64,000 bases of DNA from Moryella indoligenes (GCF_030812885.1 NZ_JAUSTO010000004.1:156792-220791), one strand, 5' to 3'; counted from the first letter of the stretch, positions 42,101-51,658 are shown. Made by a program: numbers and translations. The notes: generated from the letters alone by a model not told the origin.

Positions 42101-43493
42101 CCTTGCTGTCCTGTCCCTTTAAATATATTTTAAATTCTGTATACTCCCCCAGGGTACTTTTAACTGCAATCCATCCCCCGTGCTGATCGATAATTTGTCG
42201 CATAACAGGCAGTCCCATGCCACTGGAATGATGTCCGGAATAACCGGGCTTAAAAATAAAATGTTGTTCCCTCTCAGAAATACCTGTTCCATTGTCCCGC
42301 ACAGAAATTTGAATGTATCGATCCTTCGCTTTTACACAGATATATATCTTTCCACTTTGCTTGTCCACAGCCTGAATCGCATTCTCCACAATATTGTGAA
42401 CTGCATGGGCAAGCTGCAGCTTATTTCCCCGTATTTCCTCCTTCGGGCTGATATTTTGATACTCAATCAGTTCTTTTGTATGTCCTGCCATCTGCAGTCC
42501 CAGAACAGTTTCCATCAATTCCGCTGTTGTAAAGATTCCAACTTGATTCTCATGCAGACAGAGCGAAATAGTCTGGTTCATACTTTTCATTACAGAGGCG
42601 GCTCTTCTGATATACTCATGAGACCTCACATCATCTGCCGGCAGAAGGGCCGTCAAATCGAGCAGTCCCTGTGCTGCACTGAGTGGCGTCTTGAGATGAT
42701 GTATCATTAGCTGCAGCTCCGAGCGGTGTTTCTGTTTCATCTCCTTCAGCCGGGTTTGATATTGCCTTTGCTCTGTCTCCCTCTTACTTGCATATAGGAA
42801 ACTCTGTCGATTTGCCCATCGCAGCGCCTGAAATTGTATCGCCGCAGAGAAAAAACAGGATCCTGACATCCATAACGCGAAATAATGCAGGGCCTTCTGT
42901 ACTCCGAGTATGCCCGCTACCATCTTGATTTCTGCTTCGATTCCCTCCAGTCCGAAACCATAATGCGTCAGTGCAGGTGCCACTTCCAGCCACTGAATGC
43001 TCATTAAAAGGCAGAACAGCATCATAAGTCTATGAAAAACTCTGGTATACGACAGCTTTAAATACAGAATTGTGAGAAGCAGAACCCAGATGACAAAAGA
43101 TGAAATGCCCCACTCACAGGACCGTCTGTATAGCTGAAAGATGAGCCAGCGAAACAGAAGCATCAGAAGTAATGTAAAAACAAATGTGCAGCCAAAACTT
43201 CTCCTGTTCCTTTTTTCAATGCGAATGCCTTCATGTAAGAAAAATGCACCTATATAGAGTGGAAACTTTTGTACTCCCCTTACAGCGACAGCTTTTATAC
43301 TCACAATAAAAAGAGAAGCGGCATGTCCAAACAGGAGTACCTCTTGTAAACCTCGATAAATCCCAAGAAATTTTTCTGTTAAGACTGCCGTTCCCAATAA
43401 TCCCAATACTATCAGTGCACATCCCCACAAAAGCAGGTTCAAATTGCATTGTATTTCGTATCCATAGTAGCGTCTTCTGATGCCTCTCCCCAT
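42072..43493 (-). CDS. Membrane sensor histidine kinase
   Basis: 473 residues. About seven or eight transmembrane helices fill residues 18-225, with no large extracellular loop. A coiled linker (235-260) leads to the H-box HHLKTPL with the phosphoacceptor H265; the usual acidic residue after it is replaced by H266. The ATPase part has the N-box NIVENAIQAVD, G1 DNGTGIS and G2 GMGLPV. It lies 28 bases after the DUF4446 gene and overlaps its response regulator. The multi-helix sensor suggests a membrane or lipophilic signal. Confidence 0.9.
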   Translation of the reverse strand: MGRGIRRRYYGYEIQCNLNLLLWGCALIVLGLLGTAVLTEKFLGIYRGLQEVLLFGHAASLFIVSIKAVAVRGVQKFPLYIGAFFLHEGIRIEKRNRRSFGCTFVFTLLLMLLFRWLIFQLYRRSCEWGISSFVIWVLLLTILYLKLSYTRVFHRLMMLFCLLMSIQWLEVAPALTHYGFGLEGIEAEIKMVAGILGVQKALHYFALWMSGSCFFSAAIQFQALRWANRQSFLYASKRETEQRQYQTRLKEMKQKHRSELQLMIHHLKTPLSAAQGLLDLTALLPADDVRSHEYIRRAASVMKSMNQTISLCLHENQVGIFTTAELMETVLGLQMAGHTKELIEYQNISPKEEIRGNKLQLAHAVHNIVENAIQAVDKQSGKIYICVKAKDRYIQISVRDNGTGISEREQHFIFKPGYSGHHSSGMGLPVMRQIIDQHGGWIAVKSTLGEYTEFKIYLKGQDSKDAEEENTCA

Positions 43494-43521
43494 AACAGCA
43501 TCTCTCTCCGTGCTCTATATC

Positions 43522-43998
43522 TTATCGATTCAAGTATCCCAACGCCTGTTCCAGGGCTTCCTTTTCTTCCGCACTGAGCAATATTTCTGTCTGCCCGCAA
43601 TCTACTGTTTTAATATACAGATAGCATCCCTCTCTCGAATGAACTGTATTGATAATAAAACCTGAATTTGTATAATCCAGCTCTGCAATTGCAAAGCTCA
43701 TATTACCGCCCATATCCTTAAATGCATTGTAACGGACGATTCCAAACTTCTGAAAGGATGCCCTCTGATTTTTATTTAGAACACGTATTGCATCCTTATT
43801 TGCCCTGTCTTCAGCTCTGAGATCTCTGATCTCCTCTCCCAGTGCTATAACCGTGTCCTCAAGACTCTCCGCATCCTTTCCCCGCATAAACAGATCGTAT
43901 GCGTGGTACAGTTTACGATATTTCAGGTACAGCAACAGACCAAGTATAAGCAGTATCCCTTCCCCGGCCATACCCAGTATCAGAAGCCAATTCTGCAT
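43522..43998 (-). CDS. DUF4446-family protein
   Basis: 158 residues. An N-terminal transmembrane helix (LLILGMAGEGILLILGLLLYL) is followed by a coiled stretch and a small beta domain (RASFQKFGIVRYNAFKDMGGN, FAIAELDYTNSGFIINTVHSR). This matches DUF4446 proteins, which are often found beside parB in Clostridia. Function unknown. GGAGG precedes the ATG, 17 bases after parB. Confidence 0.85.
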   Translation of the reverse strand: MQNWLLILGMAGEGILLILGLLLYLKYRKLYHAYDLFMRGKDAESLEDTVIALGEEIRDLRAEDRANKDAIRVLNKNQRASFQKFGIVRYNAFKDMGGNMSFAIAELDYTNSGFIINTVHSREGCYLYIKTVDCGQTEILLSAEEKEALEQALGYLNR

Positions 43999-44015
43999 AT
44001 GTTTGCCTCCGAATA

Positions 44016-44984
44016 TTAATGACGAATGCTCCTCAGCAGATCCATGATGCGCTCCAGCTCCGCTGCAGAATAATAATCAATTTCAATTCTTCCCTTATTT
44101 TTATCTCTCCGGCTGATATGAACCTTTGTTCCAAGAATACTACGCATGCGGTCCTCATACTCCTGATAGAAAATATCATAGGAAGCCTGTCTATTTTCTT
44201 TTGTACCTTCTGTCTTCTTCGATTTTCCCGCCTGCTTTACCAGTCGCTCTGTCTCTCTCACGCTGAGGCTTTTTTCTACTACTATGGCGGCGATATCCCG
44301 CTGCAGCTTTGCATCCTCAAGACTCACCAGTGTACGTGCGTGACCGGCGGATAACGCCCCCTCTGCAACCATTTCCTGCACTTCTTGGCAGAGCTTCAGA
44401 AGGCGAAGTGCATTTGTTATCGTGGTTCGGTTCTTGCTGACGCGCTCTGCAATCTCTTCCTGCTTCAGACCATAGTCCTTCATCAGCATCTGATAAGCCA
44501 TTGCTTCTTCTAGAGGATTCAGGTCTGCACGCTGAACATTTTCTATGATAGAGATTTCTGCCGCCTGCTGACTGCTGTAATTTCGGATAATGACAGGAAT
44601 TTCTTTCAATCCTGCTGCCTTTGCCGCCCGATATCTTCTCTCTCCTGCGATAATTCGATATCCTGTCCCCTCCTTTTGAACAAGAAGGGGCTGTAAAATT
44701 CCATACTGACGTACAGAAGATGTCAGTTCCGCCAGGTCGGATACATCAAAGTTCTTTCGAGGTTGATTTTCATTTGCATAGATCTCTGAGAGCTTTACCA
44801 GTCTCTCCCCTGTCTCTGTTGCAACACTCTTATGTGCCCCTGTATTTCCAGAGACTGTTTCTTCCTCTGCTTGCTTCTCTTCTGTATCAGTCTTCAGATT
44901 TTCTTCCTCGATGTCTCCCATAAGCAGCTTCAGACCTTTTCCAAGCCCTCGCCTGCTTTTTGCTGCTGTTTTCTTTACACTCAT
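44016..44984 (-). CDS. parB: Chromosome partitioning protein ParB (Spo0J)
   Basis: 322 residues. The N-terminal CTP-binding part has YRIIAGERRYRAAKAAG with the GERR motif. The helix-turn-helix (QEEIAERVSKNRTTITNALRLLKL) reads parS. The C-terminal part (KVHISRRDKNKGRIEIDYYSAAEL, in pieces) dimerises. Its start overlaps the parA stop by 4 bases. Its target sites are at 46082-46333. Confidence 0.95.
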   Translation of the reverse strand: MSVKKTAAKSRRGLGKGLKLLMGDIEEENLKTDTEEKQAEEETVSGNTGAHKSVATETGERLVKLSEIYANENQPRKNFDVSDLAELTSSVRQYGILQPLLVQKEGTGYRIIAGERRYRAAKAAGLKEIPVIIRNYSSQQAAEISIIENVQRADLNPLEEAMAYQMLMKDYGLKQEEIAERVSKNRTTITNALRLLKLCQEVQEMVAEGALSAGHARTLVSLEDAKLQRDIAAIVVEKSLSVRETERLVKQAGKSKKTEGTKENRQASYDIFYQEYEDRMRSILGTKVHISRRDKNKGRIEIDYYSAAELERIMDLLRSIRH

Positions 44985-45751
44985 AGCCCATCCTCCCTGG
45001 ACAGAAGTTCCGCGGCAAGTTTCCTGTAGTTTTCAGCGCCGTTGGATTTGGGGTCATACTCTGTCACCGGCATCCCATAGCTCGGTGCCTCTGCGACACG
45101 AACATTTCTTGAAACTACTGTCTCGTAGATATACTCATGCAACGCCTCTCTGACACTATCTATCACCTGCTGAGAAAGGTTATTTCTTGCATCATACATT
45201 GTAAACACAATACCGTTGATGCGAAGCTCCGGATTCAGTTTTTTCCGGATCAGCTGTATGCTCTTCAACATCTGATTCAGTCCCTCCATCGCATAGTACT
45301 CACACTGAATGGGAATAAGCACATCCGTCGCAGCTGTCAGGGCATTAATGGTCAATAAACTCAGAGAAGGCGGACAATCAATCAGAATAAAATCATAACG
45401 ATCTGCCACCAGATTCAGACAGTCCTTCAACCTTGCCTCTCGTTTTTCCATATCCAGAAGTTCTATCTCTGCCCCGGAAAGATTGATATTGGAGGGGATA
45501 ATATCGAGATAAGGCGAATAACTTCTCTGAATTGCATCTGCAATCTCGCAATGCCCCATGATAAGTTCATACACTGAGCTGACAGTTTCATCTTTCTCTA
45601 TGCCCAATCCACTGGACAGATTCCCCTGAGGATCAAAATCGACAGCGAGCACCCTCAGCTCTGCTTCTGCCAGAGCTGCAGCAAGATTGACAGCAGTTGT
45701 GGTTTTTCCAACTCCGCCCTTTTGATTTGCCATCGCAATAATCTTTTTCAT
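44981..45751 (-). CDS. parA: Chromosome partitioning ATPase ParA (Soj)
   Basis: 256 residues with the deviant Walker A KGGVGKTTTAVNLAAALA, the Walker A' VDFDPQGNLS and Walker B FILIDCPPSLS. It drives ParB-parS segregation and, in Bacillus, influences DnaA. The ribosome-binding site is AGGAAAAA. An inverted repeat (45770-45807) lies 19 bases upstream. Confidence 0.96.
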   Translation of the reverse strand: MKKIIAMANQKGGVGKTTTAVNLAAALAEAELRVLAVDFDPQGNLSSGLGIEKDETVSSVYELIMGHCEIADAIQRSYSPYLDIIPSNINLSGAEIELLDMEKREARLKDCLNLVADRYDFILIDCPPSLSLLTINALTAATDVLIPIQCEYYAMEGLNQMLKSIQLIRKKLNPELRINGIVFTMYDARNNLSQQVIDSVREALHEYIYETVVSRNVRVAEAPSYGMPVTEYDPKSNGAENYRKLAAELLSREDGL

Positions 45752-45769
45752 TTTTCCTCTTTACTGTAA

Positions 45770-45807
45770 ATGCTGACTCCATCACTGAATCATATATGGG
45801 TCAGCAT
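45770..45807. promoter_or_regulatory. Inverted repeat in the parA leader
   Basis: ATGCTGAC (45770-45777) pairs with GTCAGCAT (45800-45807), with CCAT/ATGG adding to the stem. It could be an operator, a terminator for rsmG read-through or a leader hairpin. Confidence 0.45.
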
Positions 45808-45868
45808 TTGTGCAGATATCTCTTCTTTCCTTATGGCAACTATTTTGCTTTGCTTTTACAAATTATTT

Positions 45869-46075
45869 CTATATAACCATCTCTCGCCGCTCGATAATTT
45901 TGTTGTCATCACTCAGTTTGTGCAGGTCTTTTATGGAACTCTTTGCTATTATGATATCCCTGCGGCTAAACTCCTGCTTCGCTCTGCTCGCACTCGTTAA
46001 GTCTCCGGGTATGACTCGCTCTAGGCTCAACCTTCGCCTGCGGCTCGCTTTCGCCAAGTGCTCCTATTATATCAC
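45869..46075. other. Unassigned block with degenerate GAG/GCGA-rich sequence
   Basis: This part of the rsmG-parA gap has short similar runs (minus strand: GGCGAAAGCGAGC, GTGCGAGCAGAGCGAAGC). A minus-strand frame of 62 residues exists (45869-46057) but has no good ribosome-binding site and no recognised family. It may be a repeat remnant. Confidence 0.3.
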
Positions 46076-46081
46076 AGAATA

Positions 46082-46097
46082 GGTTTCACGTGAAACG
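46082..46097. promoter_or_regulatory. parS site 1
   Basis: GGTTTCACGTGAAACG differs from the consensus TGTTTCACGTGAAACA only at both outer bases. Confidence 0.88.
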
Positions 46098-46196
46098 TTT
46101 ATGCTTTAAGAGACATTTCTTCTTCCATTAACACTCCGAATGCTTCATACTTGATTGTTTCATCTTGTACCTGCATCCAAATTTCAGGATGCATAA

Positions 46197-46212
46197 TGTT
46201 TCACGTGGAACC
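46197..46212. promoter_or_regulatory. parS site 2
   Basis: TGTTTCACGTGGAACC has two differences from the consensus (one inner, one at the edge). It may bind ParB less tightly. Confidence 0.8.
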
Positions 46213-46317
46213 TTTATAACTGAGTCTTGCTTTTAATGCTGCAATCCCTATTTGGAAAACTCTGATTTTTCCAAAATAATTGTTCTTTCTTTGTCCTTTC
46301 GCTTCATGCAGCAGCGA

Positions 46318-46333
46318 TGTTTCACGTGAAACC
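46318..46333. promoter_or_regulatory. parS site 3
   Basis: TGTTTCACGTGAAACC has one edge difference from the consensus. It lies 6 bases beyond the 3' end of rsmG. Confidence 0.92.
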
Positions 46334-46339
46334 TTTTAT

Positions 46340-47110
46340 TCAACGCAGAGGTTCCTTTGCCGGAAGGCCCGCCTTCCTTGGGTATTTTTGTGGTGTCGCT
46401 CTGATTTTTTTGATTCGAAGTAAGCAGCGCTCACCCTCCTCCTCCGGTAATGAAAAGCGAATGATTGCATCCTCCACTCCCCCCAGAATGCTGAGTGCTT
46501 TCTTTGCTTCTCGTCTTTCTTCTTCGACTTGTCCAGATTTAAATGGGATAAAGGTTCCGTCTTTGTGGATAAATGGCAGACAATATTCCGAAAGTGTGGA
46601 TAAGTTTGCCACTGCGCGTGACACGCAGAGGTCATATTGCTCTCTGTAGGAACTGTCTTTAGCAAGATCCTCCGCTCTGCTATGTACCGCTTCAATGTTT
46701 TTCAGTTCCAGACGAGCTGCTTCCTCCTGAATAAAGGCAATTCTCTTATTCAGACTGTCCATCAGGGTAAAATGAAGTTTTGGCCACATAATTGCCATGG
46801 GAATACCTGGAAAACCCGCCCCCGTCCCGATGTCAATGACTCTCCATTCTTTTTCTCCAAGGTCTGAAATTGCCTTAACAATAGAGAGGCTGTCCACGAA
46901 ATGCTTCACAATCACCGCATGCATCTCCGTGATTCCTGTGAGGTTCATCACCTTATTCTTTTCGATCAAATCCTCATAAAAGCGGTAAAATTGCGCCTCC
47001 TGCCTCTCTGTGAGCCGGAGCGAAAGGCTCTGAAGCGCCTCCCTCATCCACAATGAAAAGTATTCCCGCTCTGTCTTGGCGCACTCCTTATTTATCTCCT
47101 GCCTCTGCAT
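46340..47110 (-). CDS. rsmG: 16S rRNA (guanine527-N7)-methyltransferase
   Basis: A SAM-dependent methyltransferase that makes m7G527 in 16S rRNA. The SAM motif is VIDIGTGAGFPGIPMAI; further conserved parts are NLTGITE and CVSRAVANLSTL. The start at 47110 is chosen because AAGGAG lies just upstream; it overlaps the end of mnmG by 23 bases, so they are coupled. Length 256. The C-terminus (TPQKYPRKAGLPAKEPL) is typical. Confidence 0.95.
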   Translation of the reverse strand: MQRQEINKECAKTEREYFSLWMREALQSLSLRLTERQEAQFYRFYEDLIEKNKVMNLTGITEMHAVIVKHFVDSLSIVKAISDLGEKEWRVIDIGTGAGFPGIPMAIMWPKLHFTLMDSLNKRIAFIQEEAARLELKNIEAVHSRAEDLAKDSSYREQYDLCVSRAVANLSTLSEYCLPFIHKDGTFIPFKSGQVEEERREAKKALSILGGVEDAIIRFSLPEEEGERCLLRIKKIRATPQKYPRKAGLPAKEPLR

Positions 47111-49016
47111 CTGCACTCCTTCCTCTTGCCTCCAGCCAGACAAGCAGTACACTGATATCTGCAGGTGACACGCCGGATATTCTGGAGGCCTGTCCCACAG
47201 ACTGCGGCTTCACCAGATTCAGCTTTTGCGCCGCTTCAATGCGCAGACTGCTGATTTTACTGTAATCAATCTCCACCGGCAGCGCCCTGTTCTCCAGCCG
47301 TTTAAACTGCTTCACCTGCTGTTCCTGACGCCGAATATAACCTTCATACTTGATCTCGATATTCACCTGTTCCCGCACAGCCCTGGAAAGCATCGGACGC
47401 TCCGGATCCAGCTCGGTGAGTGCATCATAGCTCAGCTCCGGTCTGCAGACCAATGACGCCAGTGTCACTCCTGTTTTCAGCGGAGAGGAGCCCTTTTGCT
47501 CCAATATCTCATTAACCCGTGCATTGGCTCCCAGATAACAGCTCTTCAGCCGCGTAATTTCTGCTTCAATCTGACTCTTTTTCTCCCGCAATCTCTGAAT
47601 ACGCGTCTCGGAGACCAGACCTATGCGGTAGCCAAGCTCCTCCAGACGCAGATCTGCATTGTCCTGCCGCAGCAGCAGACGATACTCTGAGCGGGAGGTC
47701 ATCATACGATAGGGCTCATGACTTTCCTTTGTCACGAGATCATCAATCAGTACGCCGATATAACCCTGAGAGCGGTCTATCACAACCGGCTCTCGCCCCT
47801 GTATGCACATGGCAGCATTCACCCCTGCCATAAAGCCCTGTACTGCCGCCTCCTCATACCCCGAGCTTCCGTTGAACTGTCCGCCCGCAAAGAGTCTCTC
47901 TATCTGTCTGAACTCAAGAGACGATTTCAATTGTCGCGCGTCAATACAGTCATATTCAATGGCGTATGCGTTCCGGACGACCCTTGCGTGCTCCAGTCCA
48001 GGCGTTGAATGTATGATCTCATATTGCACATCCTCCGGCAGTGAGGACGACATTCCACCCAGATACATCTCATGTGTATAGAGCCCTTCCGGTTCGACAA
48101 AGATCTGATGTGCATCCTTATCTGGGAATTTCATTACCTTATCTTCAATGGAGGGGCAATAGCGCGGTCCGGTGCTCTTTATACTTCCATTATAGAGCGG
48201 AGAGCGGTCGATATTTGCGCGAATAATCTCGTGCGCTTTTTCTCCGGTATGTGTGAGCCAGCAGCTGACCTGCGCCTTCTGTATTTTCTCCGGATCTGTG
48301 TCAAAGGAGAAGGGGATAATGGGCGTATCTCCCCTTTGCTCCTCCATCTTGGAGTAATCGATGCTTCTTCCGTCCACACGCGCCGGCGTACCGGTCTTAA
48401 AGCGATACATGAGAATTCCGTTTGCCTTCAGAGAAGAGGTCAGATGATTTGCTGCCTTCAGACCGTTTGGTCCCGTATACTCACTGATCTCTCCATAGAT
48501 ACAGCGCGCATTCAGATAGACTCCTGTGGCCAGAACAACTGCCTGTGCGTAATAGCGCGCGCCGGATACTGTAGTGACCCCTGTACAGCGCTTCCTGCCG
48601 AATCCATCCGCTATTTCTTCAGTGATGAGCTCTGCGACCTCCGCCTGACGTATGGTGAGATGTTCCGTCTGTTCCAGTGTCCTTCGCATTTCTCTCGTGT
48701 AATCCTGCTTATCTGCCTGTGCGCGGAGAGAATGTACAGCCGGTCCCTTCGACTCATTCAGCATTCTGGACTGTATAAAGCTCTTATCTATATTATGTCC
48801 CATCTCCCCGCCGAGTGCATCCAGTTCCCGCACCAGATGTCCCTTTGAGGTTCCGCCGATATTTGGATTGCAGGGCATCAGTGCAATGGCATCGACACTG
48901 ACAGTAAATATGATGGTCTCCAGCCCCAGTCTTGCGCAGGCAAGTGCAGCCTCACAGCCGGCATGTCCCGCGCCGACAACTACAACATCATAGCTTTCTT
49001 CTACTACTCGCTTCAT
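47088..49016 (-). CDS. mnmG: tRNA uridine-34 carboxymethylaminomethyl modification enzyme MnmG
   Basis: 642 residues. The FAD-binding VVVGAGHAGCEAALACARLG is at the N-terminus, with MPCNPNIGGTSKGHLVREIDALGG-type sequence (here ...RELDALGG, in pieces) and the GPRYCPSIEDK motif. It works with MnmE to modify U34 of certain tRNAs. The start at 49016 follows AGGGAG, 10 bases after mnmE. Confidence 0.97.
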   Translation of the reverse strand: MKRVVEESYDVVVVGAGHAGCEAALACARLGLETIIFTVSVDAIALMPCNPNIGGTSKGHLVRELDALGGEMGHNIDKSFIQSRMLNESKGPAVHSLRAQADKQDYTREMRRTLEQTEHLTIRQAEVAELITEEIADGFGRKRCTGVTTVSGARYYAQAVVLATGVYLNARCIYGEISEYTGPNGLKAANHLTSSLKANGILMYRFKTGTPARVDGRSIDYSKMEEQRGDTPIIPFSFDTDPEKIQKAQVSCWLTHTGEKAHEIIRANIDRSPLYNGSIKSTGPRYCPSIEDKVMKFPDKDAHQIFVEPEGLYTHEMYLGGMSSSLPEDVQYEIIHSTPGLEHARVVRNAYAIEYDCIDARQLKSSLEFRQIERLFAGGQFNGSSGYEEAAVQGFMAGVNAAMCIQGREPVVIDRSQGYIGVLIDDLVTKESHEPYRMMTSRSEYRLLLRQDNADLRLEELGYRIGLVSETRIQRLREKKSQIEAEITRLKSCYLGANARVNEILEQKGSSPLKTGVTLASLVCRPELSYDALTELDPERPMLSRAVREQVNIEIKYEGYIRRQEQQVKQFKRLENRALPVEIDYSKISSLRIEAAQKLNLVKPQSVGQASRISGVSPADISVLLVWLEARGRSADAEAGDK

Positions 49017-49025
49017 AAAACTCCC

Positions 49026-50399
49026 TTATTTTCCGGTACAGAACTTCTCAAATATGCGGTTTACAACATCATCCTCCACTGTCTCTCCGGTGATGATGCC
49101 GAGACTTTCATAGGCATCCTGCAAATCAATAGAAAAAAAGTCCTCCGGCAGACCATTTTTGATACTCTGCTTCACTAATCTGACAGAGGCAAGCGCCTGC
49201 TCCAGTGCCTCTCTATGTCTGCTGTTTGTAATATAAATCTGATCGTTAAAATTGATATTCCCATGATAGAACATTTCCCTCATCGTCGTTTCCATCTCGG
49301 AAAGGCCGGTTCCATCTTTTGCGGAGAAGAGTATGACCGGATGAGAGCTGAGTTTTTGAAGCTCTTCCAGCGATATCTGCGTATCCAGATCGGATTTATT
49401 GAGAAGCACAATGGCATTCTTTTCTTCGATCTCATGCAAAAGCAGTCTGTCTGCCTCCTGAAGCTCGCTGCTTCCATCAATCACAAGCAGGAGAAGATCC
49501 GCCTCCTCCGCAGCTTTTCTGGCGCGCTCCACTCCGATTCTTTCAACAATATCCTCACTCTCCCGTATTCCCGCCGTATCGGTGAGATTTAAGGACAATC
49601 CCGCAAGGCGGATGTGCTCGGTCAGAATATCTCGCGTCGTTCCTGCGATATCTGTCACGATCGCCCTGTCTGCGCCGGATAAGAGATTCATAAGAGAAGA
49701 TTTCCCTGCATTTGGTCTTCCAAGTATAACGGTAGAAATACCTTCCTTCATGACTCTTCCATTTTCTGCATTTCGGATCAGAGTTTCCAGATCTGCAATC
49801 ATTGCATCTGTTTTTTTCCCCAGTTCCTCCGGATATCCGGACAGATCATAATGTTCCGGATCATCCAGAGCAGCCTCGATCCATGCTGTCTCGTCAAGGA
49901 GCTGATTTCTGAGCTCCTTAAGCTTTTTTGAGAGTGTGCCACTGAGCTGACTCACTGCTGCCTTCAGGGCAAAGCGATTTTTAGCCTGTATAACGTCCAT
50001 CACTGCCTCGGCCTGACTCAAATCAATGCGCCCGTTTAAAAAGGCTCTCTTGGAAAATTCTCCGGGCTCGGCCAGAGAAGCGCCTGCCTTCAGTACCTCC
50101 TCCAGCACACGCTCTACCGCCAGGACGCCTCCATGGCAATTGATCTCAACGGTATTCTCTCCTGTATAGCTTCGCGGTGCAAGCATAACAGAAACCAGCA
50201 CCTCATCAATGATTTCATTTTTGCAGACTGCATGCCGGTAATGAATCGTATGTGTCTCTGCCTTCCGTACTCCTCTGTCCAGAACACGACTCGCAATATC
50301 CACTGCGTCTGTACCACTGATTCTGATGATTCCTATTCCGCTCTCCCCCAGTGCTGTGGAAATCGCGGCAATGGTATCATTTTCTCTCTGATGCCTCAT
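49026..50399 (-). CDS. mnmE: tRNA modification GTPase MnmE
   Basis: 457 residues. An N-terminal folate-binding domain (DTIAAISTALGESGIGIIRISG, in pieces) is followed by a helical part and an inserted G domain: GRPNAGKSSLMN (G1), DIAGTTRD (G2), DTAGIR (G3), NKSD (G4). The C-terminal FCTGK carries the catalytic Cys of the family (usual form FCIGK). AGGG precedes the ATG at 50399. Confidence 0.97.
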   Translation of the reverse strand: MRHQRENDTIAAISTALGESGIGIIRISGTDAVDIASRVLDRGVRKAETHTIHYRHAVCKNEIIDEVLVSVMLAPRSYTGENTVEINCHGGVLAVERVLEEVLKAGASLAEPGEFSKRAFLNGRIDLSQAEAVMDVIQAKNRFALKAAVSQLSGTLSKKLKELRNQLLDETAWIEAALDDPEHYDLSGYPEELGKKTDAMIADLETLIRNAENGRVMKEGISTVILGRPNAGKSSLMNLLSGADRAIVTDIAGTTRDILTEHIRLAGLSLNLTDTAGIRESEDIVERIGVERARKAAEEADLLLLVIDGSSELQEADRLLLHEIEEKNAIVLLNKSDLDTQISLEELQKLSSHPVILFSAKDGTGLSEMETTMREMFYHGNINFNDQIYITNSRHREALEQALASVRLVKQSIKNGLPEDFFSIDLQDAYESLGIITGETVEDDVVNRIFEKFCTGK

Positions 50400-50512
50400 T
50401 TTTTCTGCCCTCCATCTCCCGAAGCTTTTCCTGTCAGGCTTACAAGCTGAATATTATCTGTATCATTAAATAAAGTCCAGTACCTTATTTTCAGAGAATC
50501 TGTAAAGAAAGA

Positions 50513-50554
50513 GAAGGCAGGCGAAAACAAATGTTCCTGTTTTCGACAGCCTTC
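50513..50554 (-). terminator. Hairpin between jag and mnmE, probable terminator
   Basis: GAAGGC ... GCCTTC with an inner GAAAACA/TGTTTTC forms a long imperfect stem. The minus strand continues TCTTTCTTT. It would end or attenuate the rpmH-jag transcript before mnmE. The rest of 50400-50632 shows nothing more. Confidence 0.6.
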
Positions 50555-50632
50555 TTTCACAAAGCCATCCATATCTATGCTCTTTTATAGCAGCAGAGGC
50601 AGAATTCTGCGATTCCGGCTTCCGCCAAAGCC

Positions 50633-51658
50633 TTACTCCTCGCTGCTCTTCTCCTCACGCCGCTTAGATCTCTGATCCTTTTTTAAGACAACCACAACGT
50701 GGCGATAGGGATCTTCCCCCTCGGAACAGGTTGTGACATAGGGATCTCTCTGCAGCGCAGAGTGGATAATTCTGCGCTCATAGGGATTCATCGGCTCCAG
50801 AGTGACAGAACGTCTCGTCTGTTTCACCTTTCTTGCAATATTTCTTGCAAGAGATCGCAGCTTCTGCTCGCGGCGCTCACGATAATTTTCTGTATCCAGC
50901 TTGACACGAATATAGACATCTCGATGCTTATTCACCACAAGGCTCACTAAATACTGAAGGGAATCCAGAGTCTGACCTCTCTTACCAATCAGAGCTCCCA
51001 TATCATCGCCGCTCAGGGTGACAGCGAGCTCATTTTCCTGATAATTAAAGTCTGTATCAATCTGAATCGTTTCTTCCATAGCGCGGAATATTTCTGAGAG
51101 AAACGCAGCTGCGGTGCTTTGAATTTCCTCTGCTTCTTCCTTCAGTACTTCTCTGCCGACATTTTCCTCCCGGCGCTTCTCAACGCGGTTTCTTCTTCCA
51201 TCTCTTGATCTGGATTTTCTCTCGGAGCTCTCTTTTCTGCCTGACTCCTTTTTTTCCTGCAGCTCTTTCGCTGTCTCCGGCTGTACCCTTACAGCTTCTT
51301 CAGCAGACTTTGCAGCTTCTCTCTGCTCCTCTTCCCTCCTGCGGGCAGCCTCCTGTTCAGCCGCTTCCTTCGCCTTTCTCTCCTCGGCTTCCCTTGCAGC
51401 AGCTCTCTCGGCCTCTTCTTTTTCTTTTTTTTGCTCCATTTCGGCCTGACGCTTTGCTTCCAGCTCTCTGGCCTCTTCTTCCTCACTCTTCACATGAGCC
51501 CGTATGGTCCAGGGTCTGCCCCCGATCATACCAAAAAGGCCATTGCTTCCCTTTTCTAAAACCTCAACAATCAGATGCTCACTTGTTGTCTCAAGCTGAA
51601 TCAGTGCCTTTGTAATTGCTTCATCATAGGTCTTGGCAGATACCGTAATATTATTCAT
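50633..51658 (-). CDS. jag: Jag/KhpB RNA-binding protein
   Basis: 341 residues: a Jag-N domain at 1-50 (ITVSAKTYDEAITKALIQLE; GLFGMIGGRP), a long Glu/Lys/Arg-rich linker at about 55-195, a KH domain at about 205-280 with GALIGKRGQTLDSLQYLVSL, and an R3H domain at the end (PYERRIIHSALQRD). It binds RNA and in streptococci regulates cell elongation. The start at 51658 overlaps the yidC end by 8 bases; the frame is open to 51760 without similarity. The charged linker is longer than in many homologues. Confidence 0.93.
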   Translation of the reverse strand: MNNITVSAKTYDEAITKALIQLETTSEHLIVEVLEKGSNGLFGMIGGRPWTIRAHVKSEEEEARELEAKRQAEMEQKKEKEEAERAAAREAEERKAKEAAEQEAARRREEEQREAAKSAEEAVRVQPETAKELQEKKESGRKESSERKSRSRDGRRNRVEKRREENVGREVLKEEAEEIQSTAAAFLSEIFRAMEETIQIDTDFNYQENELAVTLSGDDMGALIGKRGQTLDSLQYLVSLVVNKHRDVYIRVKLDTENYRERREQKLRSLARNIARKVKQTRRSVTLEPMNPYERRIIHSALQRDPYVTTCSEGEDPYRHVVVVLKKDQRSKRREEKSSEE

